From Rotaria macrura (Eukaryota > Rotifera > Eurotatoria > Philodinida > Philodinidae): a stretch of 64,000 nucleotides of DNA. The stretch's first letter is position 1. The number at the start of each line of letters is the position of its first letter. The notes beneath the pieces were generated by a model. That model did not search any database. It was given only the letters and a program-made list of their open reading frames with translations, and had not been told where the DNA came from. The stretch lies in assembly GCA_900239685.1 (NCBI GenBank), contig OENT01000047.1, positions 186,001-250,000 on the forward strand. The letters run 5' to 3'. Positions 13,146 through 26,800 of this stretch are shown piece by piece. Position numbers and translations under genes: made by a program.

Positions 13146-15569
13146 TCTCAGAAAAAATGGCATTCAACATTGAATCTAATTCTAGAGTGTCTATAATTCT
13201 TTTCTAATAATATAGCTTTGTAAATCAACATAAATTTTAAATCTCATTCACATCATGTAGAAGTACAGGGGTTGCTCTCAAACACTAGAGAACAATACAA
13301 AAAAGATCACATAAATATGTTCTACAGTGTCATTCATGATTCAGTGCCACACTAGGGTGCGAGTATTCGATAGTCTACGTACGTGATCATATTGCTGGTA
13401 AGTGTGGATTGTACTGTCATCTGAAATCAATCTTCGTTCCCAATTGTCATCAGTTTCAAATGATGACGATAAGACTACATCTTGATTGCGGGAATTTTTT
13501 CTGGCTAATTAGGGAAAACTTTCCATCAAGTAGAACAAAGGAGAATCTAAGTATTCGCATCATGTAGAATCAAAACAAGATATATATCACATGAGACAAA
13601 AAATATAGAATAATTATTTTTATGAGAAATAGTTGAACATATCTAGCTGTGTTTTTTGGTTCATGATCAAGTTGTACAATTCATCTGTACATATTCATAC
13701 TTGAATTTCGTTTCATTCCAAAATGATAATCTTTGAAAATTATACCATCATAACCCGTTTGTGTGGTGATTGGAGAACAGTTGTCGTCTTTCATCATGGA
13801 CATTTTTATGAAATTCATTTAGGTTTATGGTAGTCATTTTATATATATACATTTTTTTTCTTTCACAATACATGTCTATAATATAGTCTGAACGGCATGT
13901 GATGGACAGCATCAGAATAGCCTCAAACAGTTGATATCTATCCAGTATACGTTTTTAGTGTTAGAATGTATCTGAACGAAACATTACTGTAAATCTTTCA
14001 TACATGTTTCTTGGTAGATCATTTACATAGTGTACTATTGGAAAGTAGAAGAAAGTCTATTCGTTGCAGCGACATATTTTGATTAAGTCGTGAGTAAATG
14101 AAACATGCAGGTTCGATTAATAATATTGTTTTCATTACAATAGTTATGTTTTCGTTCTACATAATGATACTATCAACATTTTTTAAAGACTCATAAGCCA
14201 TCGAATTCTAGACGAAATTGATTCATAAGTGTTAATATCTTTTTATACTTAATTTCTTATCTTGCTTTTCAACACGTTGATAAATCTTATAATCGTTCGG
14301 TGCATATGATTTTCTGTGTTTCAAAATGTAAACATATCGTTTATTTGAACTTGTACCATCATGTTTTTCATTGAAGATTCTTATGGAAAAATTGAAGGAA
14401 TACATGTGGAAATCCCATAGGATTATACGATCTAGGATTGTGCGTGTATGTGTGTGAAGATTACTTCTTCATGCATTGTTAGGGACTCAGATATATGTTA
14501 TGGCAAATTTTAGGCAATCAACCGGAATAATACTGGAGGAAGATCCTTTAGAATATCTATCAGTCAAATTTTTGCGGACCAGATAAAAATGATTTGATTG
14601 AAACTGTTCTTCGAAAACAACTTTCTAGGATCATTGGACTAGTAAGCGGCATCTCTTAGAAACTTTTTTCTTTTATATACTCATACAGATACTGATATTT
14701 TTAACGATTGACATGGAAAAGCTATTGGGTATATCATGAATCAGTCAATAAACAAAAAATTCCGTAAACTCGAAGTTTTAATCTAAACTAAATGAATTCT
14801 TAAGTCATTGATGAAGACAACAAATATCCATGGAAAAAAACAGAACAATGAATGAAAATGGCGTTCAACATCAATAGAAACAACAATAGAGAATAATTTA
14901 CGAAGGAAAGTAAAACATTCTCTTAGTTTCAGCATCTAAAACTAAACAATTCAATAGACTCAATATCAATTTTCAGATCTAGGAACCAGCTATTAGAAGT
15001 ACTAATCCAAAAATAGCTCCTATTCATCAACTTTGATATGTGTTATTGTTAGAGTTAAAAACTACATTCTTCAATATTAAACGATCGTTTATCTTTCAAT
15101 TGTACCTTGAAAAATTGCGTTGGTTCACAGTAAGAATACGTGGAACTGATTATGACAATTTATTAGTCAAGGTTTTAGATTGATCTAACAGTTGACAATA
15201 TTCAAGTATCATCCATTTTTTGATCATTGCTATCAATCACTAATATCATACTATTAATTATGCTGAAACTTGTTTCGATAACAAATGTGTTGATGAATGA
15301 TAAGTGTATATGACATTAATCACTGAATAAGAAATCAAAATAGACTGTTCGATTTTTAGACACATAGATTTGCTATTTATTTCCATGAAACTTCCAAAAT
15401 TAACTACAATAGTTACGAATATTTCTAAATTAAATTATAGTTTTCATATCTGCATCACTGTTCAATTGAAAAACAACCCTATTGAAATAGTACATCAACT
15501 GAAAAGAATGATTTGTAATAATAATTTACATATCTTTTACAAGCTGTTACTAGTTTTACTGTCAGTTAT

Positions 15570-15900
15570 GTATCCCAGTGAAGAATTGTCAGATTCTATG
15601 AGATTATCATTGAATTTTTGCGCAACAAAATCAAAACTATAATCGATTAAAATTTTTCAAATCTAAGATAATTTGATTTTTAATCAAAAATAATCTTTTA
15701 AATCAAGTCTAATTTTGAATTTGAATCGAATCAAATTTGACTTGATTTTAATCCAAATTCTACTCTGATTTACAGGATTATTTTTGATAAAAATTCAAAT
15801 TATCTGAGATTTGAAAAATTTCAATCGATTATAATTTTTATTTTGTTACACGAAAGTCCGATGATAATCTCATAGAATCGGACAATATTTCACTGGGTAC
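15570..15900. repeat. 331-bp imperfect palindrome (fold-back)
   Basis: The arms meet near 15735. Reading the left arm forward and the right arm in reverse complement gives the same series: GTA(T)CCCAGTGAA, then AT(A)TTGTC, then GATTCTATGAGATTATCA, then ACAAAAT, then ATAATCGATT, then AATTTTTCAAATCT, then AGATAATTTGA, then TTATCAAAAATAATC. Similarity looks like 80% or more over about 165 bp per arm, with almost no loop. Transcription would make a long hairpin. It may be a fold-back transposon or a palindrome made by inverted duplication. No flanking target duplication is obvious. Confidence 0.8.
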
Positions 15901-18084
15901 TTATTAACAATTGTAAGACAGTTAAATCTTACATTAAGTTGATCAAATGATTAGATATCAATGGATTTTCTCGTTAAATTAATCATTATCATAATAGAAG
16001 AAAATTAAAATCAGAAGATGCTTTCTGATGAAATTAAAAAAAGAATCTTGTAAGCAAGATTCAAAAAAAAAACATGCCAACGAAATTCGTCAATTGAATT
16101 GAATGTTGAATTAATTTGTTTTATAAAGCAGAATGAAAGCCCACATTGGTGGTGTTGATTAGTCGAGTCATTTACTGAAGATTTATTGAATCTTATCATA
16201 AGTATCCGAGCGACGTTCTTCAACTATAATGAATCACTTCTAAGTCAAGACATTTTAATCAAAACATGCCATAAACAAACCAAACTGAGTACATAACCTC
16301 AGCTCGTCAATGTAAATACACTAAACATGTGAAATAACTTTCATAGGACTTCTGTATTAAAAACGGAAGTAGGCAATCTTTTTTAACTCAGAATTTACGC
16401 ACAAAAATCTTTTTGTTTGTGAATATCATTTTGATAAGATTACTGACGTCAGTTAACCAACTTTTATCTTGAAACAAGAATAAGAAAGTGGCTGCTGGAT
16501 ACGAGTAATGCGAAGAAAAGGCTATTATCGTATTTTTATCTTCCGATAAGAATAGTAATAAGATGCAGCGCATGCACGAACAAAAAAAATCAGATCAAGA
16601 ATTTGTATCTCTTTGACTGCGAACGTTTTTTCTTAATTGAAGGAAAATATAACCTTCAAATTGGACAATGTTCGCATAATGAAGTCAAAGTGTTAATTTA
16701 TTGGTGAAAACAATAACATCACAAATAAGAAAATAGTTAACTTTGTATTGGTATATAATCAAAGTCATCTTTTTTCAGTTTCAACAAATACTTTGATGCA
16801 TCGATAAAAAAGAGAACGTAATCATTTTTTGTAACTATGAAGATCCAATACACCATCTAAATTATCTTGTTTTGCTTCAAAGAAAATTTTGTCATTTGTC
16901 ACTGATTAAAATGGAACCTTGATGTATAGTTATGTAGCGTTGTGCAATCTATCTATCCAAGTCCATACTTTACACCCGGTTTTTTTCGTGCGTTATATAT
17001 TAAACTGAAAAATTTTAAACATCACGGCATTCATGCCCTATTATGAGGTATTTTTAGACAAACTATCATTATGAACGATTGACATTTTGATTTCATTCAT
17101 TTTAATTTGTCTTTTTTCTTTTCAATACTTTAGCTAATTATAACCACACGCACAAGAATAACATTTGACATACATCACTGGACTAGCTCCAATGAGATAA
17201 TGTCTTTCTGAAACAGCCATCTGCGTTCAGCATAGCCTTTTAACTGTTTTCACTTATTTGCATCATGCGAATATTTCCCGATTTGCCAGTGTATTTTCTT
17301 CTAATTATAAAAACCGTCCGCAATCTAGAATTAGCCTAGTAATTTTTGTATTCTGAAATTCAAATTTAAATTAAAGAAATTAGTTTTCCTGTTACTCTGA
17401 CACTTGTCCAAAAATAGTTATGAGACTCTAGCATGTACGTACGTCATAACATTTTGAGCTAGGAAAATGTTTGCGATGTATTCAAAGTTCATTGGATTTT
17501 CTTTTTGTGCCTACACTCTTGATTTTAAAATACTATATTAGTTAAAAACATTCTCTCGGAAATCACAAACTATCAAATTTGATTGTCTTAATCAATTAGA
17601 TAACAGATTAAGCAAAACCATCAATCAACTGCTATTCGAACTAAACATGAATGAATTGCTTACCATCGATAAAGATATATCGATCTCTTGACGACATACA
17701 CATCCTCAGTGTATGATATCTTAATATCAGGCTTTCAATCAACTCAATTTTCCAATTGTACAATTAACAATCATGCATGAACAGTATCTTATTGCAACAA
17801 AATCAGAGTTCTTATCGATATTTTTCGATGTAAAACAATAATAATAATAATTCGAGATATTCACATAGATCATTGATCAACATCATTTTGCATATTATTT
17901 AAACATGAGAAAAAAAAAGAGAATGATCGAGTTAGATGCACAAAAATAATAAATTACATTCTTTTTCGACACAAGAGTACATTATCATAATTGTATCGGT
18001 GTGCATATGATACAATCTTTAATGTAAAGAAGAAAAAGAAAAACAAACAAGAAAAAAATTGACTATTGTCAGAACACGTATTTT

Positions 18085-19495
18085 TTACGTAAAACATTTG
18101 CTGTCTTTTTTATGTTCATGGAGAAAGCGACGTGAAGGAGAAAAGTCTTGTCCACGATTGACAGATATGTTTTGATGAGTATTATTAGCAACAAATACAT
18201 ATAAATTGTTTCCTTTACGTTTATGTGAAAAATAATTTGTTTGACATGTTAATATAGATACAAAAGCACGACGAAATCGAACGTTGAATGCTGTATAAAT
18301 AATCTAAATACAAAAATTAAAAAGGCATAAATTCGTATGAAAAAGACACACATGTTGTTGAATTTAGTTGTTTATATTTTACCGGATTTAAATTTGATGA
18401 TATATAGCCTAGCCAACTCGTTAAATTCAATAATGACGCTTTTACAGAGCATGATGAGCATACAGCTGAAAGTATATTTAGTATCGAAAATGGAAGCCAA
18501 GCAACGAGAAAAACAATAAAAACAATGCCAAGAACTTTCATTGCACGACGTTCACTTGTCGTCTCTGCTCCTCCTTTAATTGCATGCACAGCTTTTTTAA
18601 CAAATGAATTATGAAGGAATGAATGTTGATGTGAATTCGATGTTACTAACGATGTAACGGTTGAAGAACTAAAATCAAAGAGCATACATTATTCTAATAT
18701 ACTAAATTTTCCGCCTATGTAACTCATTACTAAGCGTTTACTTTGTAAGATATTGAAGATATATATATTCTCTTGAGCGTTTTCCTTTTAATTCTTTATT
18801 CTATCATCATTTATTCAAAACCGTGTAAAATATTAGTGGATTTTTTTCTTGACATTCGGAAATTCGAATTTTAAGAGTGGCCACTTGTGAATTCATTGAA
18901 TTGATCTCATCTCGTTTGTAAAATATAGGAGAAAATATTCTGATTAGCTTTTTTTTCTATGGCAACCCCAAATGGCATTTGACTTTCATTCGATTATAAA
19001 ATGTGGTGTGAAACTTCGAATAGAAGTTGTCAAAAAAGCAGCGACATGTCAAATAAAAGGAAATGAATAGTTGTTTTTATGATTGATGATGAAGTTTTGT
19101 TGTTGTTTTTTTATCAAAATATATTTATTGATTGATGAACTAATCGAAGCCTTAACGAATGAGAAAAACTATCCATCGTAAAACTTACGATTAGCAAGGA
19201 TTCTTTCATATGTTACAAATAGATTTCTATTTGAATTCTTAGTGCAGTCTAGATCACCATAAACTAGTGAAAAAAATTTTTCAATGTTAGAAGCTCCTAT
19301 AAAATAATTGCCACTTAACTGAAGTGTTAGTCTGCAGCATAGTAAGTGTCGAATACAATTAACCAAAGATACATCGAATTGAAATTTTATCAATAGATGT
19401 TCATTATCGTACTGAATAATTCTTGAAATTATCAAATCAAAAAAGAAATATTTCATTCACGATAATATATTCAGAGCTGCAAAAATTCAAGGCAC

Positions 19496-19532
<37 letters not shown>

Positions 19533-22157
19533 TTATTCAACATCAATTAGTGAAGATATCCTGTTGAGCTAAAATTTCAAGAACCTATCAGTGACAAGTA
19601 TGCTCTTATCTATGCGGTGAATTCTAGATTCAGAATGCCCCCTTTTCTACAATTCTCATGATACTATCATAGAACAGGTTAAAATCTTAATGATAAACAT
19701 CATTATTTTATGAGTTTTATTATTTATTCAGGATTTTTTCTATTGATTTAGAACGTGCTTCATTCATCGAAGAAAGAGTGTAAAGTTATATTCAACTTGG
19801 CAAAGTTTGTCTATAGGAGAACTTTATTGATATACATCAACATATGCATGGGAAATACTTCCAATTGATTACTGCCATTCGTTTTCGCTGACTCTATGTG
19901 ATCTATTTTTTATCATGAGATATAAAATAGAAACGTCGCGATGTACTCCTACTTTTATCTTCGTTTTCATGATCTCGAACTTTGAAAAGTACAAAATTCA
20001 AACGAGTTTATGTTTTTCAGTGATATGCTACGATGGAATACAACATCGTACCTAGGATGAACAGAACGTCTACGGTTTCATTCATGAGATTTGATTCCTA
20101 CATGAAAATAAGCATTATCTAGCTCTCTGAGTCTCAGACACGATAAACATGATAGAACATAAAGAAACTCTCATCTTTATACCTCTTAGGTAAATAATTT
20201 CAAACAGCTACTTAAATCCAGCGTTTTCCTCGTATTAAAGACGCCACATTAGCATCCTGTCGTGCGTTTATGAAATTATTCTAGTTCATTTTGGATCAGC
20301 AAGTTTAAAACAACTTGTATCATCTATAGTTTTCTGTTTGGTAGAAAATGTTATCCAACTCACGTTTTTTTAAGGGGATTCTGTGTGTTTTCTGTATCTG
20401 GAGACGACGGTGAACATGGTGATACTGTTGATATGCTTGACAAGTCTCTGGATATGGCAGGATTAGAATGAAGTGCATTAGGTGATCCAGATCGTTTCGA
20501 ACCAAATCGATGTCGTCTTAAACGATTTGACGATTGTTTCTTTATTTTTAAAGAATCATCTGGATCTGCATAACATTTTGCTGCTTCTAATTGTAAACGT
20601 CGAATAGTCAATGAATATGTAACGAGCATAAGTATACATGGTATACAAAAGCAAACTATAGAACCGTAAATAATAAACGAACGATTATTAAGTGTACAAT
20701 GGCGTTGATGTTTGTTTACTACAGTTAATATATTTTTTTCATCCATACAACCAAGAATAAGTATAATACATGATATAGCAATAGAAAACGTCCAAATAGC
20801 AAGTATGGTTAAAAATGTTTTACGTTTACTTCGTTCTCGACTACGAAATGGACGTGAAATATGAAGAAAACGATCAATAGAAAGAATCGTTAAATGCCAT
20901 ATTGATGTTGTACAAAGAAGTACATCGAGGAATACGAATAGATTACAAAATATGACTGGTAATCGCCATGAACCTTTATATAGAATGGAGAGTAATGAAA
21001 TTATTTTTCAAACATTTTCAATTCAGTATCATCAAATACGTATTTAACGATGAAGTCTAGTTGAAAGCAAATCTTAAGACGATTACTTTATAATTGAAGA
21101 GCAAACTTATGTTTAACAGACTGTTTATTTTAAGGATATGACATAGCATACGTATAATCATGTCGTTTGTATAAAAAATAATTTAAAGCTACATTAAAAC
21201 GAAAACATGATTTTTCATGCAAACCTCTTGAAGAAACGAATTGACAATGATAAAATTACATTAAGGAAAACTAGTACCACATGTGTACATAATTTCTTGT
21301 AATGAAAATCAAAGAATTATTCAATAAGACATTTAGTGCAGAGTTCTACAGAAAAGATTCTTTTAATAATTCAATTAAATGACATGTCAAAAGTTCTTAC
21401 ACTTAAGTAATTCAATGTAATTCGAGTTTTAGATGGGATTTCGTTTTCAAAAGTTTTTCTCATTCTCTATCGTGTAACACTTTTAATTGTTTATCAAAAT
21501 AAATCCCGATCACTTTAATTATGCATATTTCGATGAAAACTCAGTAGTAAAAATGACGAAATTTTCCCATGCCAACGTATCAATAAGGCTAAATCGATTA
21601 TTCAAATAACGAGAAAAACATAATCTCAAGTGGCATTCTTATTCCTTTCTTTAAAATGTAATTTATAGAGACTTTGACTTATCTATTTGATAAATGAGGT
21701 ATAACACAATTTGTATTCTTTCAACAAAAAGAAAAGCCTATTTGTTTATTTATGTTTTTGAATACGTACCCTGGAAATCTTTAATAATTGAAAGCGGTAA
21801 AACAATAAGACTAACTAAACAATCAGCAATAGCTAATGAAAAGAGGAACCAATTTGTCACTGTTTGCAATTGTTTATCAAGTGATATCGATACACATACA
21901 AGTAAATTACCCAGTGTACCAGTAACAACTAAAATTGATAAAAATAAGATGGGCCAATTTAGATCATCTCTATCCGATGAAGTAATATTTTCGGTAAAGT
22001 TTGTTGTTGACGATGTACTTTCATTATAATTTTTATTGAGTAGATCAAAATCGAAATTCTCAGTTGAAGTCATCGATAAATGAATAAAAACTAGAAAAAC
22101 AAAGAAAGCAAAACATAAGAGAATGCATAAATATCTTAATAAAGCTTCTTTTTCCAC
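18085..22157 (-). CDS. Biogenic-amine GPCR, 5-HT2-like
   Basis: Four exons, 22157-21770, 20973-20364, 18668-18383 and 18303-18085, all GT-AG and in phase, encode 500 residues. A hydrophobic N-terminus and N-glycosylation sites (NEST, NFTE, NITS) precede TM1. TM2 has SLAIADCLVSLIVLP. TM3 has the amine-binding Asp in FLDVLLCTTSI, and the Cys before it (VIFC) pairs with the Cys of ECL2 (HCTLNN). TM5 reads YGSIVCFCIPC, with the Gly-Ser typical of 5-HT2 receptors. ICL3 is Ser/Pro-rich and about 120 residues long. TM6 is FLVAWLPF, and TM7 WLGYISSNLNP joins IIYTAFN by splicing to rebuild NPxxY. The cytosolic tail is basic. Oddities: DRF replaces DRY, and Ala replaces the usual Cys or Met before the TM6 Trp. 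The family normally couples to Gq. The ligand is inferred to be an amine, serotonin most likely. Confidence 0.88.
19498..19529. repeat. (AT)n microsatellite in receptor intron
   Basis: A pure AT run of 16 units inside the intron between exons 2 and 3 of the amine receptor gene. Confidence 0.95.
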
Positions 22158-23849
22158 TTCTAAAGATCGTTTCTGGTCTTGCTCTTTTCTTCTCTCTCTC
22201 TCTCTTTCTCTCTTTCTTTTTCTTTCATTTTCATCAGTGCATTCGTATTAAATAAGAGAACCAGAGAAAATAAACAGCAACACCACTCATAGTATAGCGA
22301 TTATTATCAAATCGATGAACAACGATGATTGTAAGGTGATAAAACACCTGCTTTTACAAGTAATAAATAAAAAATACCCACAACAACAAATAGGAAATCA
22401 AAAATATACACAAGAAAAAGAAAGTAAGTGTAAGGAGGGAGACGAAATTTATGGTCGATTTGATCATGATGATTTATTTGAGTTAATACAACACAGGTAA
22501 ATATTGACACCTTTCATGGTGTATTATGCTAGTCTAGCAATGTTTTTGTCTCTTGTTTTTAATGAGTATCTATTCCGTGATCGAATAAATAAAGAAAAAT
22601 GCTTACTGATTAATGACGAGAAAAAATAATGCACGAACGACTCGTTATCGAAGAAAGTGATCAAGCAAAATCTTACGTACGAGAAATAAATTCCTCATTT
22701 TGAATAACTGAAACTCAGTGTCAAGTGGGACTGAAAAAAAAAAGTTCAATAACTATTTAAGTAATATGCATTTGAATGAATTCCCTTGTCCTTGAGTATA
22801 TTGTTAAATATGTGCATATAAAATAACTAGCAGACCAAATTCATATATGTATTTATATATTATTTAGAGTATTCATGTTAAAAAGGAGAAAAAGAAGTTT
22901 TCCATGAAAGTGTTGTACTAGACGATAGTTTCTGTATAGAAAAATTCCATTGACAATGTTGGCTTGTTTAATCGATTGCTCATTACAATGCTGACAAACT
23001 TTAAGATTCATGATTAATTCTGTTGAAATAGAAAGATTAATTAATTCTACCGTTTAACTTTCTCGAAATAATATATTTAAGTTGCAATTTAAGATATAAG
23101 TAGTTCTACGAAAAACATAGTTTTGATGAATATTAGCATATTAAATCAATTATGACTATTTTGAGAGATATTTCATTATGATAGTATAAGAATAATTGGA
23201 AAATTAAACTCACTCACCCTCTTTCCACACTACCATGGAAGCTATGGTCGTAGAAAGAATAAGTTAAAATAAACATGTGAAAGATTTAACTCTCTTTAAT
23301 TTGGTATTAGTACAACTGAAAGAATTCTTTGTTGTTGCATGTCAAATAATTTAAAAGAAAACTAACGAAAGAAAAATAATCTCACATCTAAAAAAAAATA
23401 GGAAAAGCAAAGCAATCTTGTACTCATATGTATGAGCATTTCAATGCGCACTGCTATGGACTTACGCAAATATTTTCTCTGTATTATTAAAATTTCAAAG
23501 TAACAACGGGAAAAATAGTCGTGAGAAGAATAATTTTGCTATCGATTTAGCTAGACACATATAAGACATGGAATGAATGTATGTTGAATATGATTTGAAA
23601 TTTAAATTGTCCTTATACGAAGTCAATATGTCTTTTATTTCATTTAAGATCGATAGATTTCATTAAAAAAAATAGAAAAAAAAAGAGAAGAAAAACACAA
23701 AACGCGTAAAAGCAAAACCAAGCCGTATCTGATCTAATATAAACTTGTGTAAAATATATCTTAACACGTGTATATATGTATACATAGCAAATAAAATCGT
23801 AAGTTAAAGCGTACAAAGTAAAATCAAGTTCTTGACACAATTGTCTTCA
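22158..23849. other. Intergenic between neurexin-like and amine receptor genes
   Basis: No gene seen. Both neighbours run on the minus strand, so this holds the 5' flank of the receptor and the 3' flank of the neurexin-like gene. A CT-rich tract (22191-22228) lies just upstream of the receptor ATG. A reverse-strand AATAAA at 23634-23639 is a likely polyadenylation signal for the neurexin-like transcript, about 210 nt past its stop. Confidence 0.55.
22191..22228. repeat. CT-rich simple repeat
   Basis: A TC/TTC tract about 35 nt upstream of the receptor start codon (GA-rich on the receptor's coding strand). It is probably in the 5' UTR or core promoter. Confidence 0.8.
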
Positions 23850-26800
23850 TTATTGATCAACAGACATATTATCAGATAAATCAGCATGGTCATCATTTGA
23901 TTGAGAATATTCAAACATCACTAGACTACGTTCGTTCATTGAAAAGCCAACAATAAAATATTCTTTTCGATTATTTGAATTATCATATATTGAATGTACA
24001 TGTAACGATTGTATTGTACCTTGTAGTGATAATGTTTCATTGATAACTTCTTTTCGATTTATATTCCATGTTCGTATTCGTTGTCCATCGTTATCAATAG
24101 AAAGAAAATGTCGATGATCAAGCCAACTAATCGAATGAATCTAAATTATATAAAAAACAAATCAAAACTAGCATAAGTTTTTCCGATTCTCTCATGGGAA
24201 TTTTATAGTGTTTTTGTTTTTAATTTCTATTCCAAATTCAATTCATATTTGTGTTGAATGAAAATGTTTTGTCATTCATCGCTTCACGTCATACTTTACA
24301 ATACTTGATAAATTTGATTCTTATGAGAAAAAGATACGAAACATTATTATGTGATTAGACGTAAGTTTTTTCTTTATGGCACTGATTTATATGGTCATAC
24401 ATAGAACACTATTTAACTTGAGAACATTAGTTATCAATACAATATGACATGTGAAAAAGTATTTATTTTGAAATTTTTACATATCTATCGAATACTATAT
24501 ATATAAATCAATTAACTTACCAATGGATCACAAATATTAGCAAGAAATAAAAATTGTCCTACAGGAATCTTCACATCCCACATATAGATTAAGCCTTGTT
24601 CAAAAAGTATGAATAATCGATTATCATTCATTTGACAATCATGTATTTGATGTAAATTGTCATCATTAAATAAATAATTAAACTGATAATTAAATAAAAT
24701 TTCTCCGTCATTCAATTGCCAAATAACGATTTCATTTGTACGTAATATAGTTAACATATATTGATCACCATTATTATTTGTATCAACAATTGAAAATGTA
24801 AAATTTGGATTACAGTCAAATCGTGTTAATATCATAGTACAATTACTCATTGATCCTGTAATTAATGATGATGATTCATCGCTGACCATTGACGGTGTTG
24901 TTTCTAATTTGAAAACAACGAAACATGCAAATGTACTTGAATATTCTGTACAAGCCACAAGTGCATAGGATTCGTTTTTCGTTAATATAATACGCTTAAT
25001 TTCATCTCCAATCGATGTATCAGGATCAGATTTAAGTTCACGTGCCAGACTACATGTATCAATATCAAGTAAACCAAGTGATATACCACGACCATACTTT
25101 TGTTTACCAGCCATATAAAGTATATTTGAATGACGTGATGTTACAGCTATAGAACATTTGATGGGATGTAAATTTGTACGAATGGAATACTCATCTGTTG
25201 ACCAAATCTTTACAGCATATGGATTTACATTTGATGTTACTTCATAGAAGAGTCCAATAAGATATTGTCCTGTGTGAGTAAATAGAATGCTATGACAAGC
25301 ACCGACAGATGATATAGGAAGTTGGGAATGGAAATGACCGGACTAGAATAATAAAAATAAACAGATTAATATGAAATATTGATAGATTCGACAAAGAGCT
25401 GACATGTGTCTTTTTCATCATCGAAATACTTGTTCTTTTCTTGTGAAACATCGATGAAATTAAAGCTCTTAATGATAGAATATGTAGTACCCTTTCATAT
25501 ACGTTACTCGAGTTTAATTCGTGATATTTCAGGACGTTTCTATTTAGTAATTCTCATATGTATAACTATATTGAGTTTAATTAAAGCTAGTAATAATAAT
25601 CTACTTTTGTTTCATGACAATAGATTAAATCTCTTGAATATATTTAGATGAACTAATGAAAATATTGACGAATGTATAAAAATTGATTTGATATGTATAT
25701 ATGTAGTAATCTACATATTGACAAGTACCAAGTAGAAAATTTTAATTTTAATATTTTAATTAGTAGAATAAAGTTCACGTCTTCATTTCTTCTAGTTTGA
25801 TCAGAAGTAAAATTAAACTTAAAGTATATTAAATTTGTGACACACCCTTTCTATGTACTCGATGGACAATGCTCAAGTGGAAAAAATACCGATGATGAAT
25901 TACAGCAAATTTCGATGTTCTAATATTTCGAATTAAATTTATTTTTTCGAAAGAAAAAAACAATCCTATTAGAAGATTCTGTCATGGAATTATCAATACG
26001 CTTGATAATCGGAGTAGATTGAAAATAGCTACACATATGGAACGTGTTTTTTTGTTGCTCGTAAAAATTGACATAGAATGATGTGAGGGAAACTGCTAGA
26101 TGACAATTGTACAGAAGGAGCTTGCCTGATGTTCTACTCTTCGTTTATTTCTAGAAAGAAAATGATTCATCTTTTGAAAATAAATGTCCTTGCAATTATT
26201 GAATATCGAAAATATGCGTCTTCATCATATCCAACTAACAACTTACGTGAGCATGAGATAAGTGCAATCGATTTTCATCGGCAGTTGCAAGAAGAATTAT
26301 ATGATTATTATTGGGTTGTATGGCGTAACAGTCAACAAGATTTTTCATGTGGAGATATAGAATTTCATTTTGTATTGAAATTAAATGACTAACTTTCGAA
26401 CTTGGTCTCGTTTTTATTGATGGTCTGAACTGTGAAAATATCTCTTGATTAATATCTAAATTAGCCGCTAAATCACATGAGTAAACAGCAGAATATGTTT
26501 GCGCACTTGAATTATCAATATCTTTTTTCACTGAACGTAATGTAGATGTTGGAGTAGAATGACGCTGCGTACACATATTTATTAATGGCACTGGTTGTTC
26601 ATTGCTCGATACTAGTAAACGATTCACTTGATGATACATTGGTGTTGGTGTTGAAGTTGATTGTGATAATGTTGAATGTAAACAACACTGATCGTTAGTA
26701 ATACAATCGGTATTTTTATATGATAAAACATTTTTATCTTTATGATTGTCTTGTATGGATGATATAAGATGATAACTGTCTCCACTATTTAATCGTGAAA

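Larger units (their letters stand above)
9475..18084. other. 8.6-kb gene-free region with inverted repeats
   Basis: No convincing protein gene. ORFs at 9866-10063, 10729-10965, 12116-12313 and 16011-16223 have neither domains nor splice context. The stretch contains a short TA microsatellite (9881-9902), an inverted-repeat pair at 12518-12554 and 13107-13145, and a 331-bp fold-back at 15570-15900. The part next to 18085 is the 3' flank of the amine receptor. It may hold regulatory DNA or decayed mobile elements. Confidence 0.6.

Noticed and set aside
15370-15642. 90-codon plus-strand ORF
   Set aside because: It runs into the left arm of the fold-back and stops there. Upstream composition is not coding-like.
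19169-19456. 95-codon minus-strand ORF inside the receptor intron
   Set aside because: It is on the same strand, but lacks any family match and is not needed for the receptor, whose exons join in phase without it.
21694-22029. Plus-strand ORF of 111 codons
   Set aside because: It is antisense to receptor exon 1, which encodes TM1 and TM2 and carries the real signal.
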